Below, piece after piece: positions 6,862-13,017 of a stretch of DNA of 19,896 nucleotides. How positions within the stretch are numbered: position 1 is the first letter of the stretch; the number at the start of each line of letters is the position of its first letter. This DNA is from Heteroruminococcus sp964369885 (GTDB lineage Bacteria; Bacillota; Clostridia; Oscillospirales; Ruminococcaceae), in contig CAYJGQ010000034.1 of the NCBI GenBank assembly GCA_964369885.1, forward strand, positions 1 to 19,896, read 5' to 3'. The notes below the pieces were generated by a model that saw only the letters and a program-made list of their open reading frames with translations, did no database searches and was not told where the DNA came from. Position numbers and translations under genes: made by a program.

Positions 6862-7315
6862 TTATTTGAGAAATAATTCGTACTCATTATCTATCAATGA
6901 AAACCCGAACTGTTCATACAGTGTTTTTCCCATAGGCGATGAATTTAGCATTATTTTATAATATTCATTTTCTCTTGCAAATGCAATGGCCATCTCTAAT
7001 AATTTCTTTGCTATACCATTTCGCCTGTATTTTGGAACAGTATACATGTTCATCAGTTTAACAACTTTACCATTTAGTAGCTTATCTGTCGGTGGCATTT
7101 CAAATAATGAGAGCCCAACGGTTGCAATCAACACACCATTGTCCTCACATACAAAAGCTATATGAGTTCCTTTTTCTATGTTGCGCTCAAAAAAAAGATA
7201 GCGTGTGCTTTTTTAACTCCGCCTCGTTAAATGTAGCATCTCGTTCTTTTCTCATGGCTACTCTCAAAGATGTCAATGCTTCACAGTGGTGTAGCTTAGC
7301 CCTATAATATTTCAC
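6862..7315 (-). pseudogene. GNAT acetyltransferase, frameshifted at a T8 run
   Basis: Two overlapping minus-strand frames together make one GNAT N-acetyltransferase. The first starts at a GTG (7315) with AAAGGAG six bases upstream, encodes 42 aa (KYYRAKLHHCEALTSLR...HTLSFF) and hits TGA at 7187-7189. The second frame resumes FERNIEKGTHIAFVCEDNG and continues to a normal C-terminus with the acetyl-CoA loop YRRNGIAKKLL and YEQFGF. Removing one T from the run of eight (plus-strand A's 7189-7196) would join them into a 150-aa protein of usual GNAT length. The cause may be a real slippage mutation, phase variation, transcriptional slippage rescue, or a sequencing error. It lies 63 bases after the metallopeptidase gene and is likely in its transcript. 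The substrate is unknown. Confidence 0.85.
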
Positions 7316-7378
7316 ACTCTTCTCCTTTACCTAAGTTGCTCTGCCACAGGATTTTGGCAGGTTGCATTTCCCCATGAC

Positions 7379-8107
7379 TCAAAGCGCGCTATACATCGCA
7401 AGTTTTTTTCTCCGCTCCTGCCAGTCGGGCATAAGGCTTGCCACAAGCTCATAAAACGCTCTGCTGTGGTTTGGGTGTATAAAATGGGCAAACTCATGCA
7501 AAACTACATATTCAATGCAGGGCATAGGGGTTTTAATAAGTTTTTTATTCAGGGTTATTTTTTGCCGTGTGGGGCTGCATGATCCCCAACGGGATTTCAT
7601 ACTGCGTATTGTTATGGAGGGGTAGTGCAGAGCATATCCCTCAAACAGGTCAAAGACCTGCCGCGCCACCTGCTCAAAATACTCCCTACAAAGTCCATCT
7701 ATGAATTTTTCTATTTGACGCTCTTTTTGGGGCAGGTCGTCGGGATTTTGCACCCTGAGGTAAAGCCGCTCCTCCACAATTTCCACCCCGGGTGTGGCAC
7801 ACTGTTCCACCAACAAGCTCAGCGGGTGTCCAAATAGGTAAAACTCCTCGCCATCTAACAGCATTGTGCTGTTTGGCAGTTCATTGCGACGGCTCTCAAA
7901 CCCCTTTATATGGGTGTGTATATACTCCCACCTGCTCTTTATAAAATCCTCAATTTTCATTATGGGCACAGTCCCCCCGGCCGACACCGCCACACTGCCA
8001 TCCTGCCTTATGCGCAGGTTTATGTTTTTTACCCTTTTGCGGGTAAGCGTGTAGCGCAGGGTTTGCCCGTCAAAGCTTAGTTGTCGCGACTGTACAGTTT
8101 CTCTCAT
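7379..8107 (-). CDS. YgjP/SprT-like zinc metallopeptidase (DUF45 family)
   Basis: The 242-aa product matches the YgjP-like M48-related group. The zinc site is the HEFAH motif (His204, Glu205, His208) with a likely third ligand His214 in HPNHSRAFY. The family signature RSMKSRWGSCS (168-178) precedes it, where Trp-Gly-Ser-Cys is characteristic. The N-terminal part (about 15-125) is a beta-rich region with RKRVKNINLRIRQDGSVAVSA. No signal peptide or membrane segment is visible, so it should act in the cytoplasm; physiological substrates for this group are poorly known. AAGGGA precedes the ATG. It has its own promoter (8140-8168) with a 20-bp palindrome at the start site, so it is probably repressed by an unidentified regulator. 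The frameshifted GNAT follows. Confidence 0.9.
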   Translation of the reverse strand: MRETVQSRQLSFDGQTLRYTLTRKRVKNINLRIRQDGSVAVSAGGTVPIMKIEDFIKSRWEYIHTHIKGFESRRNELPNSTMLLDGEEFYLFGHPLSLLVEQCATPGVEIVEERLYLRVQNPDDLPQKERQIEKFIDGLCREYFEQVARQVFDLFEGYALHYPSITIRSMKSRWGSCSPTRQKITLNKKLIKTPMPCIEYVVLHEFAHFIHPNHSRAFYELVASLMPDWQERRKKLAMYSAL

Positions 8108-8118
8108 GTTCTTCCCTT

Positions 8119-8138
8119 TAGGTGAATTTATTCACCTA
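8119..8138. promoter_or_regulatory. 20-bp operator-like palindrome at the metallopeptidase start site
   Basis: TAGGTGAAT-TT-ATTCACCTA is a perfect dyad of two 9-bp arms. It begins two bases downstream of the -10 and covers the expected transcription start, the classic position of a repressor site. It ends just before the ribosome site. Confidence 0.75.
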
Positions 8139-8139
8139 T

Positions 8140-8168
8140 ATTGTACTGTTAGGCATAAAAAAAAGCAA
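8140..8168 (-). promoter_or_regulatory. SigA-type promoter for the metallopeptidase gene
   Basis: On the minus strand TTGCTT (8163-8168) and TACAAT (8140-8145) are 17 bases apart, the spacer containing a T-rich run. Confidence 0.75.
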
Positions 8169-8176
8169 GGCGTATT

Positions 8177-8219
8177 AAAAGCCCCATTTTTCTGCATAGA
8201 GCAAAAAAACGAGGCTTTT
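8177..8219 (-). terminator. Intrinsic terminator after the DUF2325 gene
   Basis: A 19-bp stem including three G-U pairs (8177-8195 with 8201-8219, five-base loop) starts nine bases beyond the DUF2325 stop and ends in TTTTAAT on the minus strand. It insulates the downstream metallopeptidase promoter. Confidence 0.8.
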
Positions 8220-8228
8220 GTGTCCTGC

Positions 8229-8513
8229 TTAGCTTACAACTGCGCTGTTAAGAATATTTTTCAGGGCCGACAAGGAGCTGGAATGGCACCGTTCTACCCT
8301 TGCACAACACCGCTTAGCCTCGCAGTTTGCGCAGGCCACCATCTTATGTGATACCGTGTTTGTAAAAAGAATGATGAGGTCGGGATTTCCAAACATATTG
8401 CGCATCTCCCCCTTCATCTTGGTGAAGACCTTGGCTTTGCAGCCATATGCCTTGCATGTGTCAAGATATCTGCGTTCCATACATTCGTTTCCGCCAATAA
8501 TAACCACGCTCAT
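8229..8513 (-). CDS. DUF2325 domain protein, 94 aa
   Basis: A small cytoplasmic protein of the DUF2325 family, recognised by the opening VVIIGGNECMERRY, the middle CKAYGCKAKVFTKM, the core DLIILFTNTVSHKMV and the ending SSSLSALKNIL. The fold is a Rossmann-like alpha/beta unit. Six cysteines are present; a cluster ANCEAKRCCARVERCH (62-77) could bind metal or be redox active, but this is not proven. The family has no firm function; members are often found near iron-transport (feo) genes in Clostridia, as I recall. GGAGGTG is placed before the ATG. Two promoters and two TTAG-N6-CTAA boxes lie upstream, which fits metal-responsive control. A terminator follows at once, so the gene is monocistronic. 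Confidence 0.85.
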   Translation of the reverse strand: MSVVIIGGNECMERRYLDTCKAYGCKAKVFTKMKGEMRNMFGNPDLIILFTNTVSHKMVACANCEAKRCCARVERCHSSSLSALKNILNSAVVS

Positions 8514-8536
8514 GTTTGCACCTCCTGCAACACATA

Positions 8537-8550
8537 TTAGTTGTAGCTAA
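8537..8550. promoter_or_regulatory. DtxR/MntR-like box 2
   Basis: TTAG-TTGTAG-CTAA is a dyad with 4-bp arms and a 6-bp spacer, the same layout as box 1 and as DtxR-family sites of the TTAGGTTAACCTAA kind. It lies 12 bases downstream of the second TATAAT (8563-8568) and upstream of the ribosome site. Confidence 0.45.
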
Positions 8551-8562
8551 CTTTTGCTTCTT

Positions 8563-8592
8563 ATTATAGCCCCTGCCTTTGCAGGGGCGCAA
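8563..8592 (-). promoter_or_regulatory. Possible second promoter with hairpin spacer
   Basis: On the minus strand TTGCGC (8587-8592) and TATAAT (8563-8568) are 18 bases apart. The spacer is nearly all filled by the perfect hairpin GCCCCTGC-CTTT-GCAGGGGC (8569-8588). The -10 is perfect but the -35 is weak, and the hairpin may instead be a leader structure on the transcript from the upstream promoter. Confidence 0.4.
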
Positions 8593-8608
8593 GTTAGATT
8601 TAACTAAC
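8593..8608. promoter_or_regulatory. DtxR/MntR-like box 1
   Basis: GTTAG-ATTTAA-CTAAC is a dyad with 5-bp arms that starts seven bases downstream of the main -10 (8616-8621), thus covering the transcription start of the DUF2325 gene. The position suits repression. Confidence 0.55.
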
Positions 8609-8615
8609 CAAGGTG

Positions 8616-8644
8616 ATTATACCCCAAATTTCGCCATTCGTCAA
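8616..8644 (-). promoter_or_regulatory. Main SigA promoter of the DUF2325 gene
   Basis: On the minus strand TTGACG (8639-8644), a 17-base spacer and TATAAT (8616-8621): one mismatch from consensus. The leader to the ATG would be about 96 bases. Between this promoter and the merR stop (8645-8769) I see nothing convincing, only an imperfect repeat of GCACTG. Confidence 0.85.
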
Positions 8645-8769
8645 GCCTTGTAAAAAAACTATTATATATTCTTAACTATTCTGAAATTAAGCCCTGTGGT
8701 GTAGTAGGTGGCACAAAAAGCACTGTAAGCACTGCACCCCCCATACTCTTAGAGCAAATACTTATTCCG

Positions 8770-9561
8770 TCACTCTTTTATTTTGATTGAAATTTTAACG
8801 ACATAATTTTCAATTCCGGCCACAGCTATTTCATCTAAAACCATATATTCAAAAAAATATTCCCCTAAGTTAATATTGTGTTCATCTGCATGATCTAACA
8901 CTTTTTTATAGGCTTCTTCAATGGTGTAATAACCGTTTTTATGATAATAATTCAAATAATTGCCGGCAGGTTTTATCAAGGTGGATTTTCCCCTCAATTT
9001 AGTTTTACTGAAATAGTAATCAAAATACTCCTTGCTTTGCATATTTTCATTCCTAATAATATGCCCCACTGCACAGGGAAGATTAAGTGTTGACTCACCA
9101 ACATTTTTTATATGTTCAGTAAATGGCATATAATAATCATTCTCATCACTTTTGGTTATAAAAAGCCTTTCTTTTTCCTCAAAAGCAATAAAAACCCCCT
9201 CTTCTTTACATTCCAAATAATCCTTTATCGTTTGCTTTTTTTCCTTTACCAATTCTTTGGCTTTTTTCAGTCTTTCAATTTTTTCCTCTAATATTTTTTC
9301 GTTTTCTTCCAACAACATCATGCAGTTTAGCTCGGAGCGTGTTTTTAAGTACTCTTTAATGTTGGACAGGCTAACTCCTATTTCTGCTAAAGATTTTATC
9401 ACCAAAAAGGTTTCTATTTGAAATATCGAATATCCTCTAAATCCATTATCATTTTTTTGTGCAGGGCAAAAAACGCCCTCTTTGTCATAGTAAAACAAGG
9501 TGTGTTTTGACACCCCTACAAATTTTGCAAATTCATTTGTTGTAAAAATTTTTTCAAACAT
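8770..9561 (-). CDS. MerR-family regulator with GyrI-like effector domain
   Basis: The 263-aa protein has a MerR winged helix (about 4-75) with TTNEFAKFVGVSKHTLFYYDKEGV, the dimer coiled coil (about 80-115, lysine- and glutamate-rich), and a C-terminal half (about 120-260) resembling the effector-binding domain of BmrR-type drug sensors, ending in the beta strand YVVKISIKI. No cysteine pair of the metal-sensing type is present, so an organic ligand is more likely. It diverges from the MATE gene across 93 bases. The promoter of the latter has the overlong 19-bp spacer typical of MerR activation, so this protein should activate the pump when its ligand is bound, and repress itself. GAGGAAA precedes the ATG. 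The region is A+T-rich compared with the glycolytic genes. Confidence 0.9.
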   Translation of the reverse strand: MFEKIFTTNEFAKFVGVSKHTLFYYDKEGVFCPAQKNDNGFRGYSIFQIETFLVIKSLAEIGVSLSNIKEYLKTRSELNCMMLLEENEKILEEKIERLKKAKELVKEKKQTIKDYLECKEEGVFIAFEEKERLFITKSDENDYYMPFTEHIKNVGESTLNLPCAVGHIIRNENMQSKEYFDYYFSKTKLRGKSTLIKPAGNYLNYYHKNGYYTIEEAYKKVLDHADEHNINLGEYFFEYMVLDEIAVAGIENYVVKISIKIKE

Positions 9562-9574
9562 TTTTAATTTCCTC

Positions 9575-9605
9575 TTGCATATAGAGTTACTCTATAGTTT
9601 ATTAT
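9575..9605 (+). promoter_or_regulatory. MerR-type promoter and operator for the MATE gene
   Basis: TTGCAT (9575-9580) and TATTAT (9600-9605) are separated by 19 bases rather than 17. The spacer contains the perfect dyad TATAGAG-TTA-CTCTATA (9580-9596). A MerR dimer bound here would realign the two hexamers by distorting the DNA. Confidence 0.85.
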
Positions 9606-9629
9606 AGTGTCCTAACAGGAAAAACACAA
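9601..9629 (-). promoter_or_regulatory. SigA promoter of the merR gene
   Basis: On the minus strand TTGTGT (9624-9629), 17 bases, TATAAT (9601-9606). Its -10 overlaps that of the MATE promoter and the MerR dyad covers its start site, so bound MerR should reduce its own expression. Confidence 0.7.
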
Positions 9630-9654
9630 GTTATTAGAAGGGAATATTAATAAA

Positions 9655-10992
9655 ATGACAAATTCAGATTATGGCACCATGCCAATTGGAAAACTTCTCC
9701 TAAAGCTTGCTATACCAAGCATTATAACCATGATTGTAGGCTCTATTAACATGGTTATTGATGGAATATTTATGGGCAATTATATAGGAGCCTCCGCCCT
9801 TGCAGCGGTAAACCTTGTTATGCCAATTATGCTAATCGTATTTGGTTTTTTAGGCATGATTGCAGCTGGTGCGGGAATTCGTATAGGCATTTTACTCGGC
9901 GAAGGTAAAAAGCAGGAGGCCTCGCGAGTATTTTCTGCAAGTGCACTCATTATTTTTATTGCGGGCATTGTAATAGCAATTCTTGCTTTTTTGTTTACCA
10001 AGGACATATTGTTTGCGCTTATAAGCGATGAGCATTTGGCCCTGCTTGCCTATGATTATGTAAAGGTGATGATACCTGCCATACCACTATTATCCCCGCT
10101 TTTTGCATTTGATAATTACCTATTAATCTGCGGAAAAGTAAATAGAAGCACCTGGATAAATGTATGGACAGCGGCAATTAACATCGTCTTAAACTGGTAT
10201 TTTGTAGCACACTTGGGGCTTGGAATATCTTATGCCGCACTTGCAACAACAATAAGCATGATTATAGGCTCGGTTTTTTCCATTTTGCCATTTGTAAGAA
10301 ACAAGTTGGATCTTAAGTTTACAACCCCTATAATTCCCATTAAAGACATCAAAATGATAATTTATAACGGCAGTTCTGAGTTTTTTCAAAGCATAGCCGG
10401 CTCTGTTATGGCTGTTTTAACAAATGGCATTATGCTCTGGGTGGCAGGGGCCTCGGGTGTTGCGGCAATGTCGGTTATATCTTACATTGAAATGCTTTTA
10501 TTGCCGGTGCTTATGGGGGTTGCAGGATCTATTCAGCCTGTGGTCAGCTACAATTACGGCGCCAAAAATCATGACAGGGTAAAAGAAACCTTCAAAAAAG
10601 TGTGTACTGTTTCTGTGATTATTTCGGTTTTGTCATTGGGAGTTATGATTTTATTCCCCAATTTCTTGGTGTCACTTTTTGCAGACGGTAAGGATAGTGA
10701 AATGATTAAAATAGCAACAACCGGCCTACTTTTATATGCACCATCATATTTATTTAATTGGTTTAACATTACAGTAGGTACCTTTTTAAGCGCATTTGAA
10801 AAGCCCAAAGAGTCAATGATTTTAATGCTATTAGACTCAATGGTTTTTCCAATAATATTTTTTATTGTGCTTGCCACCTCTATGGGGGTAAATGGTATGT
10901 TTTTGGCGCAAACCATTTCAGCATTTGCAGCCTTTTTGGTAGCAATTTTTATGTGGAAAAAAATAAGTGCTAATTTTAAGGTTGCCAAATAA
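9655..10992 (+). CDS. MATE-family multidrug efflux transporter
   Basis: A 445-aa cation-coupled antiporter of the DinF/MepA-like branch with about twelve membrane helices in two six-helix halves. It opens MPIGKLLLKLAIPSIITMIVGSINMVIDGIFMGNYIGASALAAVNLVMPIMLI, here described as residues 9-61, which is the standard MATE first repeat. The second half contains ISYIEMLLLPVLMGVAG and QPVVSYNYGAK (about residues 295-305), the usual repeat-2 signature. Length is normal. AGAAGGGA lies ahead of the ATG. Expression should be induced by the divergent MerR protein. Substrates are likely cationic drugs, dyes or host compounds such as bile acids; the sequence does not tell. The merR/MATE pair forms a self-contained efflux cassette that may have been acquired. 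Confidence 0.92.
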   Translation: MTNSDYGTMPIGKLLLKLAIPSIITMIVGSINMVIDGIFMGNYIGASALAAVNLVMPIMLIVFGFLGMIAAGAGIRIGILLGEGKKQEASRVFSASALIIFIAGIVIAILAFLFTKDILFALISDEHLALLAYDYVKVMIPAIPLLSPLFAFDNYLLICGKVNRSTWINVWTAAINIVLNWYFVAHLGLGISYAALATTISMIIGSVFSILPFVRNKLDLKFTTPIIPIKDIKMIIYNGSSEFFQSIAGSVMAVLTNGIMLWVAGASGVAAMSVISYIEMLLLPVLMGVAGSIQPVVSYNYGAKNHDRVKETFKKVCTVSVIISVLSLGVMILFPNFLVSLFADGKDSEMIKIATTGLLLYAPSYLFNWFNITVGTFLSAFEKPKESMILMLLDSMVFPIIFFIVLATSMGVNGMFLAQTISAFAAFLVAIFMWKKISANFKVAK

Positions 10993-11050
10993 TCTGCAAC
11001 AATAAATAAAGCACTTAGAGTATTTATAATTTTTTATAAACCTTAACCGA

Positions 11051-11091
11051 ACACAACCCTAATGCAAATATCCTTTGCATTAGGGTTGTGT
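11051..11091. terminator. Long hairpin between MATE gene and HPr-like gene
   Basis: A perfect 18-bp stem (11051-11068 with 11074-11091, loop TATCC) lies between convergent genes, starting 59 bases after the MATE stop and five bases beyond the HPr-like stop. The tail is only GGGTTTATT on plus, so it is a terminator of moderate quality for both sides. Confidence 0.7.
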
Positions 11092-11095
11092 GGGT

Positions 11096-11329
11096 TTATT
11101 GCTGAATAAATTTTGAAATCGCACGAAAGAAGTCCTCGGCCTCGCTGTCATCCGACACTTCAAGGGTCATGGGAGAGGAAAGATCCAGACTAAAAATACC
11201 CATGATGCTTTTTGCATTTACTCTATGGCGACCAACCTCCAAAGCGAGGTCACATTCACATTCGTTTGCATAATGAACAAATTCCCTAACATCCTGCACA
11301 GTGGGTATTATTACGGTTTTTCTCTTCAT
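11096..11329 (-). CDS. HPr-like protein lacking the PTS active-site His
   Basis: The 77-aa product has the HPr fold by its central signature VNAKSIMGIFSLDLSSP (37-53), where Ser41 lines up with the regulatory Ser46 of Bacillus HPr. The N-terminal GxHARPA motif that bears phosphotransfer His15 is missing: the aligned stretch reads IIPTVQDVREFVHYA, with Thr10 or so at the His position. It cannot pass phosphate in the PTS, but could be a target of HPr kinase and act like Crh as a carbon-control partner. Similar proteins are common in Clostridia, as I recall, and their role is not settled. AAGGGGG precedes the ATG. It diverges from mtaB and has its own strong promoter. Confidence 0.85.
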   Translation of the reverse strand: MKRKTVIIPTVQDVREFVHYANECECDLALEVGRHRVNAKSIMGIFSLDLSSPMTLEVSDDSEAEDFFRAISKFIQQ

Positions 11330-11384
11330 GGCAAGCGCCCCCTTTTTATATCTTATTCACATATTGATATATTGGCTAAGAATT

Positions 11385-11413
11385 ATAATAACTCTACTGT
11401 CGATTTTAGTCAA
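11385..11413 (-). promoter_or_regulatory. SigA promoter for the HPr-like gene
   Basis: On the minus strand TTGACT (11408-11413), 17 bases, TATTAT (11385-11390). The leader would be about 50 bases. Confidence 0.8.
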
Positions 11414-11420
11414 CTGTCAA

Positions 11421-11449
11421 TTGTTGTAATGTGTTAAATAAAGTATAAT
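11421..11449 (+). promoter_or_regulatory. SigA promoter for mtaB
   Basis: TTGTTG (11421-11426), 17 bases, TATAAT (11444-11449). Its -35 lies only seven bases from the -35 of the divergent HPr-like promoter, so polymerase binding at one may exclude the other. Confidence 0.75.
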
Positions 11450-11523
11450 ATTGGGTATATTGCACGACAATTTTTTAGCTAATAACATAATATAGTCGGT
11501 CAGGTTTAGAAAGGGGCGGCAGT

Positions 11524-12822
11524 ATGACAGTGGCATTTTACACCTTGGGATGTAAGGTAAATCAGTATGAGAGTAGAATTATGGCACAACACTTTGCCCA
11601 CCATGGATTTGCAGAGGTAGCATTTTCGGACAATGCCGATGTATATGTTATAAACTCCTGCACCGTAACGGCGACGGGGGATAAAAAGACCCGTCAAATG
11701 GTGGGTAAAATAAAGCGCCTACACCCAACCTGCGTATGTGTTGTGTGCGGATGTTACCCCCAGGCCTTCCCCGAGGCGGCCGCCGCCGTGGAGGGCGTGG
11801 ATGTAATAAGCGGAACAACAGACCGTGAAAAACTGCCCGAGCTTGTACTGCGGCATATGCAGGAGCGCCGTCAGGTGGTGGAGGTAACCCCACACCACCG
11901 TCAGGAAACATTTGAACCCATGAGCCTAAATCAGATGGAGGGGCACACCCGTGCCTTTGTAAAAATACAGGATGGCTGCGATCGTTTTTGCAGCTACTGC
12001 ATAATACCCACCGCAAGGGGGGGGCTGCGCTCCAAGCCGCCACAGGAGATAACCCAAGAGGTAGCAGGACTTGTAGCACAGGGCTACAAAGAAATAGTGC
12101 TAACCGGCATAAACCTTTCCTCCTACGCGCGGGAAAGTGGTGGGGATTTATTTGAAGGGGTTGTGGCCGCCCGCGAGGGCGGGGCCGAGCGCATACGCCT
12201 TGGCTCACTTGAACCCGACCTGACCGATGTTTTTTTGCTTGACAAACTTGCAGGACTTGATGGCTTTTGCGGACAGTTTCATTTGGCGGTGCAAAGTGGG
12301 TGCGACCAAACCCTGCAACGTATGCGCCGCCGCTACACGGCAGAGCGGTGTCTTTCGGTGGCAAGTGAGATACGCCGCCGCTTTGAGCACCCTGCCATAA
12401 CCGGTGATTTGATAGTGGGCTTCCCCGGCGAAAGCGAGGAGGAGTTTTGCCAAACTCTTGAGTTTATTGCGGCCATGAAGTTCATGCAGCTGCATGTTTT
12501 TAGGTTTTCCCCCCGTCCCGGCACCCCGGCCGCCCTACTACCCGACCAAATTCCCTCCCAAGAAAAGGCCGACCGTGCCGCCCGTGCCACCGCCGCCGCA
12601 CAAAAGGGCCGCACCGAGTTTTTGCAGGGTATGATAGGACACACCGAGCAGGTGTTGTTTGAGCGCAGTACCCTTCCCCATTATGCCAAAGGTCAAACCA
12701 AAAACGGTGCCACGGTGCTGGTAAAAACGCCACTTGACCTGCGTGGTCAAATAAGGCAGGTTGTTATAACTGCCCAAGGTTTGCAAACCGCAGGCGCACT
12801 TGAGGGCATATTTTTGAGGTAA
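11524..12822 (+). CDS. mtaB: tRNA t6A37 methylthiotransferase MtaB
   Basis: A radical-SAM enzyme that adds a methylthio group to t6A at position 37 of tRNAs reading ANN codons, chiefly tRNA-Lys. The 432-aa protein has all three domains. The N-terminal UPF0004 domain opens with TLGCKVNQYES, the MtaB signature, and uses Cys10, Cys46 (INSCTVT) and Cys77 (CGCYPQ) for the auxiliary cluster. The radical-SAM core holds CDRFCSYC (152-159, CxxxCxxC). The C-terminal TRAM domain (about 368-432) binds tRNA. Length is typical. AAAGGGGCGG precedes the ATG. No partner gene adjoins it; no clear terminator follows before pckG, which has its own promoter. Confidence 0.95.
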   Translation: MTVAFYTLGCKVNQYESRIMAQHFAHHGFAEVAFSDNADVYVINSCTVTATGDKKTRQMVGKIKRLHPTCVCVVCGCYPQAFPEAAAAVEGVDVISGTTDREKLPELVLRHMQERRQVVEVTPHHRQETFEPMSLNQMEGHTRAFVKIQDGCDRFCSYCIIPTARGGLRSKPPQEITQEVAGLVAQGYKEIVLTGINLSSYARESGGDLFEGVVAAREGGAERIRLGSLEPDLTDVFLLDKLAGLDGFCGQFHLAVQSGCDQTLQRMRRRYTAERCLSVASEIRRRFEHPAITGDLIVGFPGESEEEFCQTLEFIAAMKFMQLHVFRFSPRPGTPAALLPDQIPSQEKADRAARATAAAQKGRTEFLQGMIGHTEQVLFERSTLPHYAKGQTKNGATVLVKTPLDLRGQIRQVVITAQGLQTAGALEGIFLR

Positions 12823-12909
12823 TTCCCCCACTACAAGGGCAATAAATTCCAGTAGTTTCCATATTTGCAAACAAAGAATTAATAATAAGGTATATTGGGT
12901 AAAATATCG

Positions 12910-12938
12910 TTGCATTTTTGACAAAGTAATATTATAAT
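12910..12938 (+). promoter_or_regulatory. SigA promoter for pckG
   Basis: TTGCAT (12910-12915), 17 bases, TATAAT (12933-12938). Transcription would begin near 12945, downstream of the in-frame ATG at 12937. This rules that upstream start out and leaves a leader of about 73 bases before the ATG at 13018. Confidence 0.8.
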
Positions 12939-13017
12939 GATATCCGTGGGAGATTTGGCAATTTTCTATAAGAATCCCTGCACAGAAAATATGCCGCTAC
13001 TGAAAGGAGAAAGTACT

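Noticed and set aside
7341..7360. CTGCCA/TGGCAG hairpin between metallopeptidase and GNAT genes as a terminator
   Set aside because: Six-bp stem with no U-tract; the genes are probably co-transcribed.
12937..13017. Upstream ATG start for pckG adding 27 residues
   Set aside because: It falls inside the -10 of the promoter; the ATG at 13018 has AAAGGAG and a family-like N-terminus.
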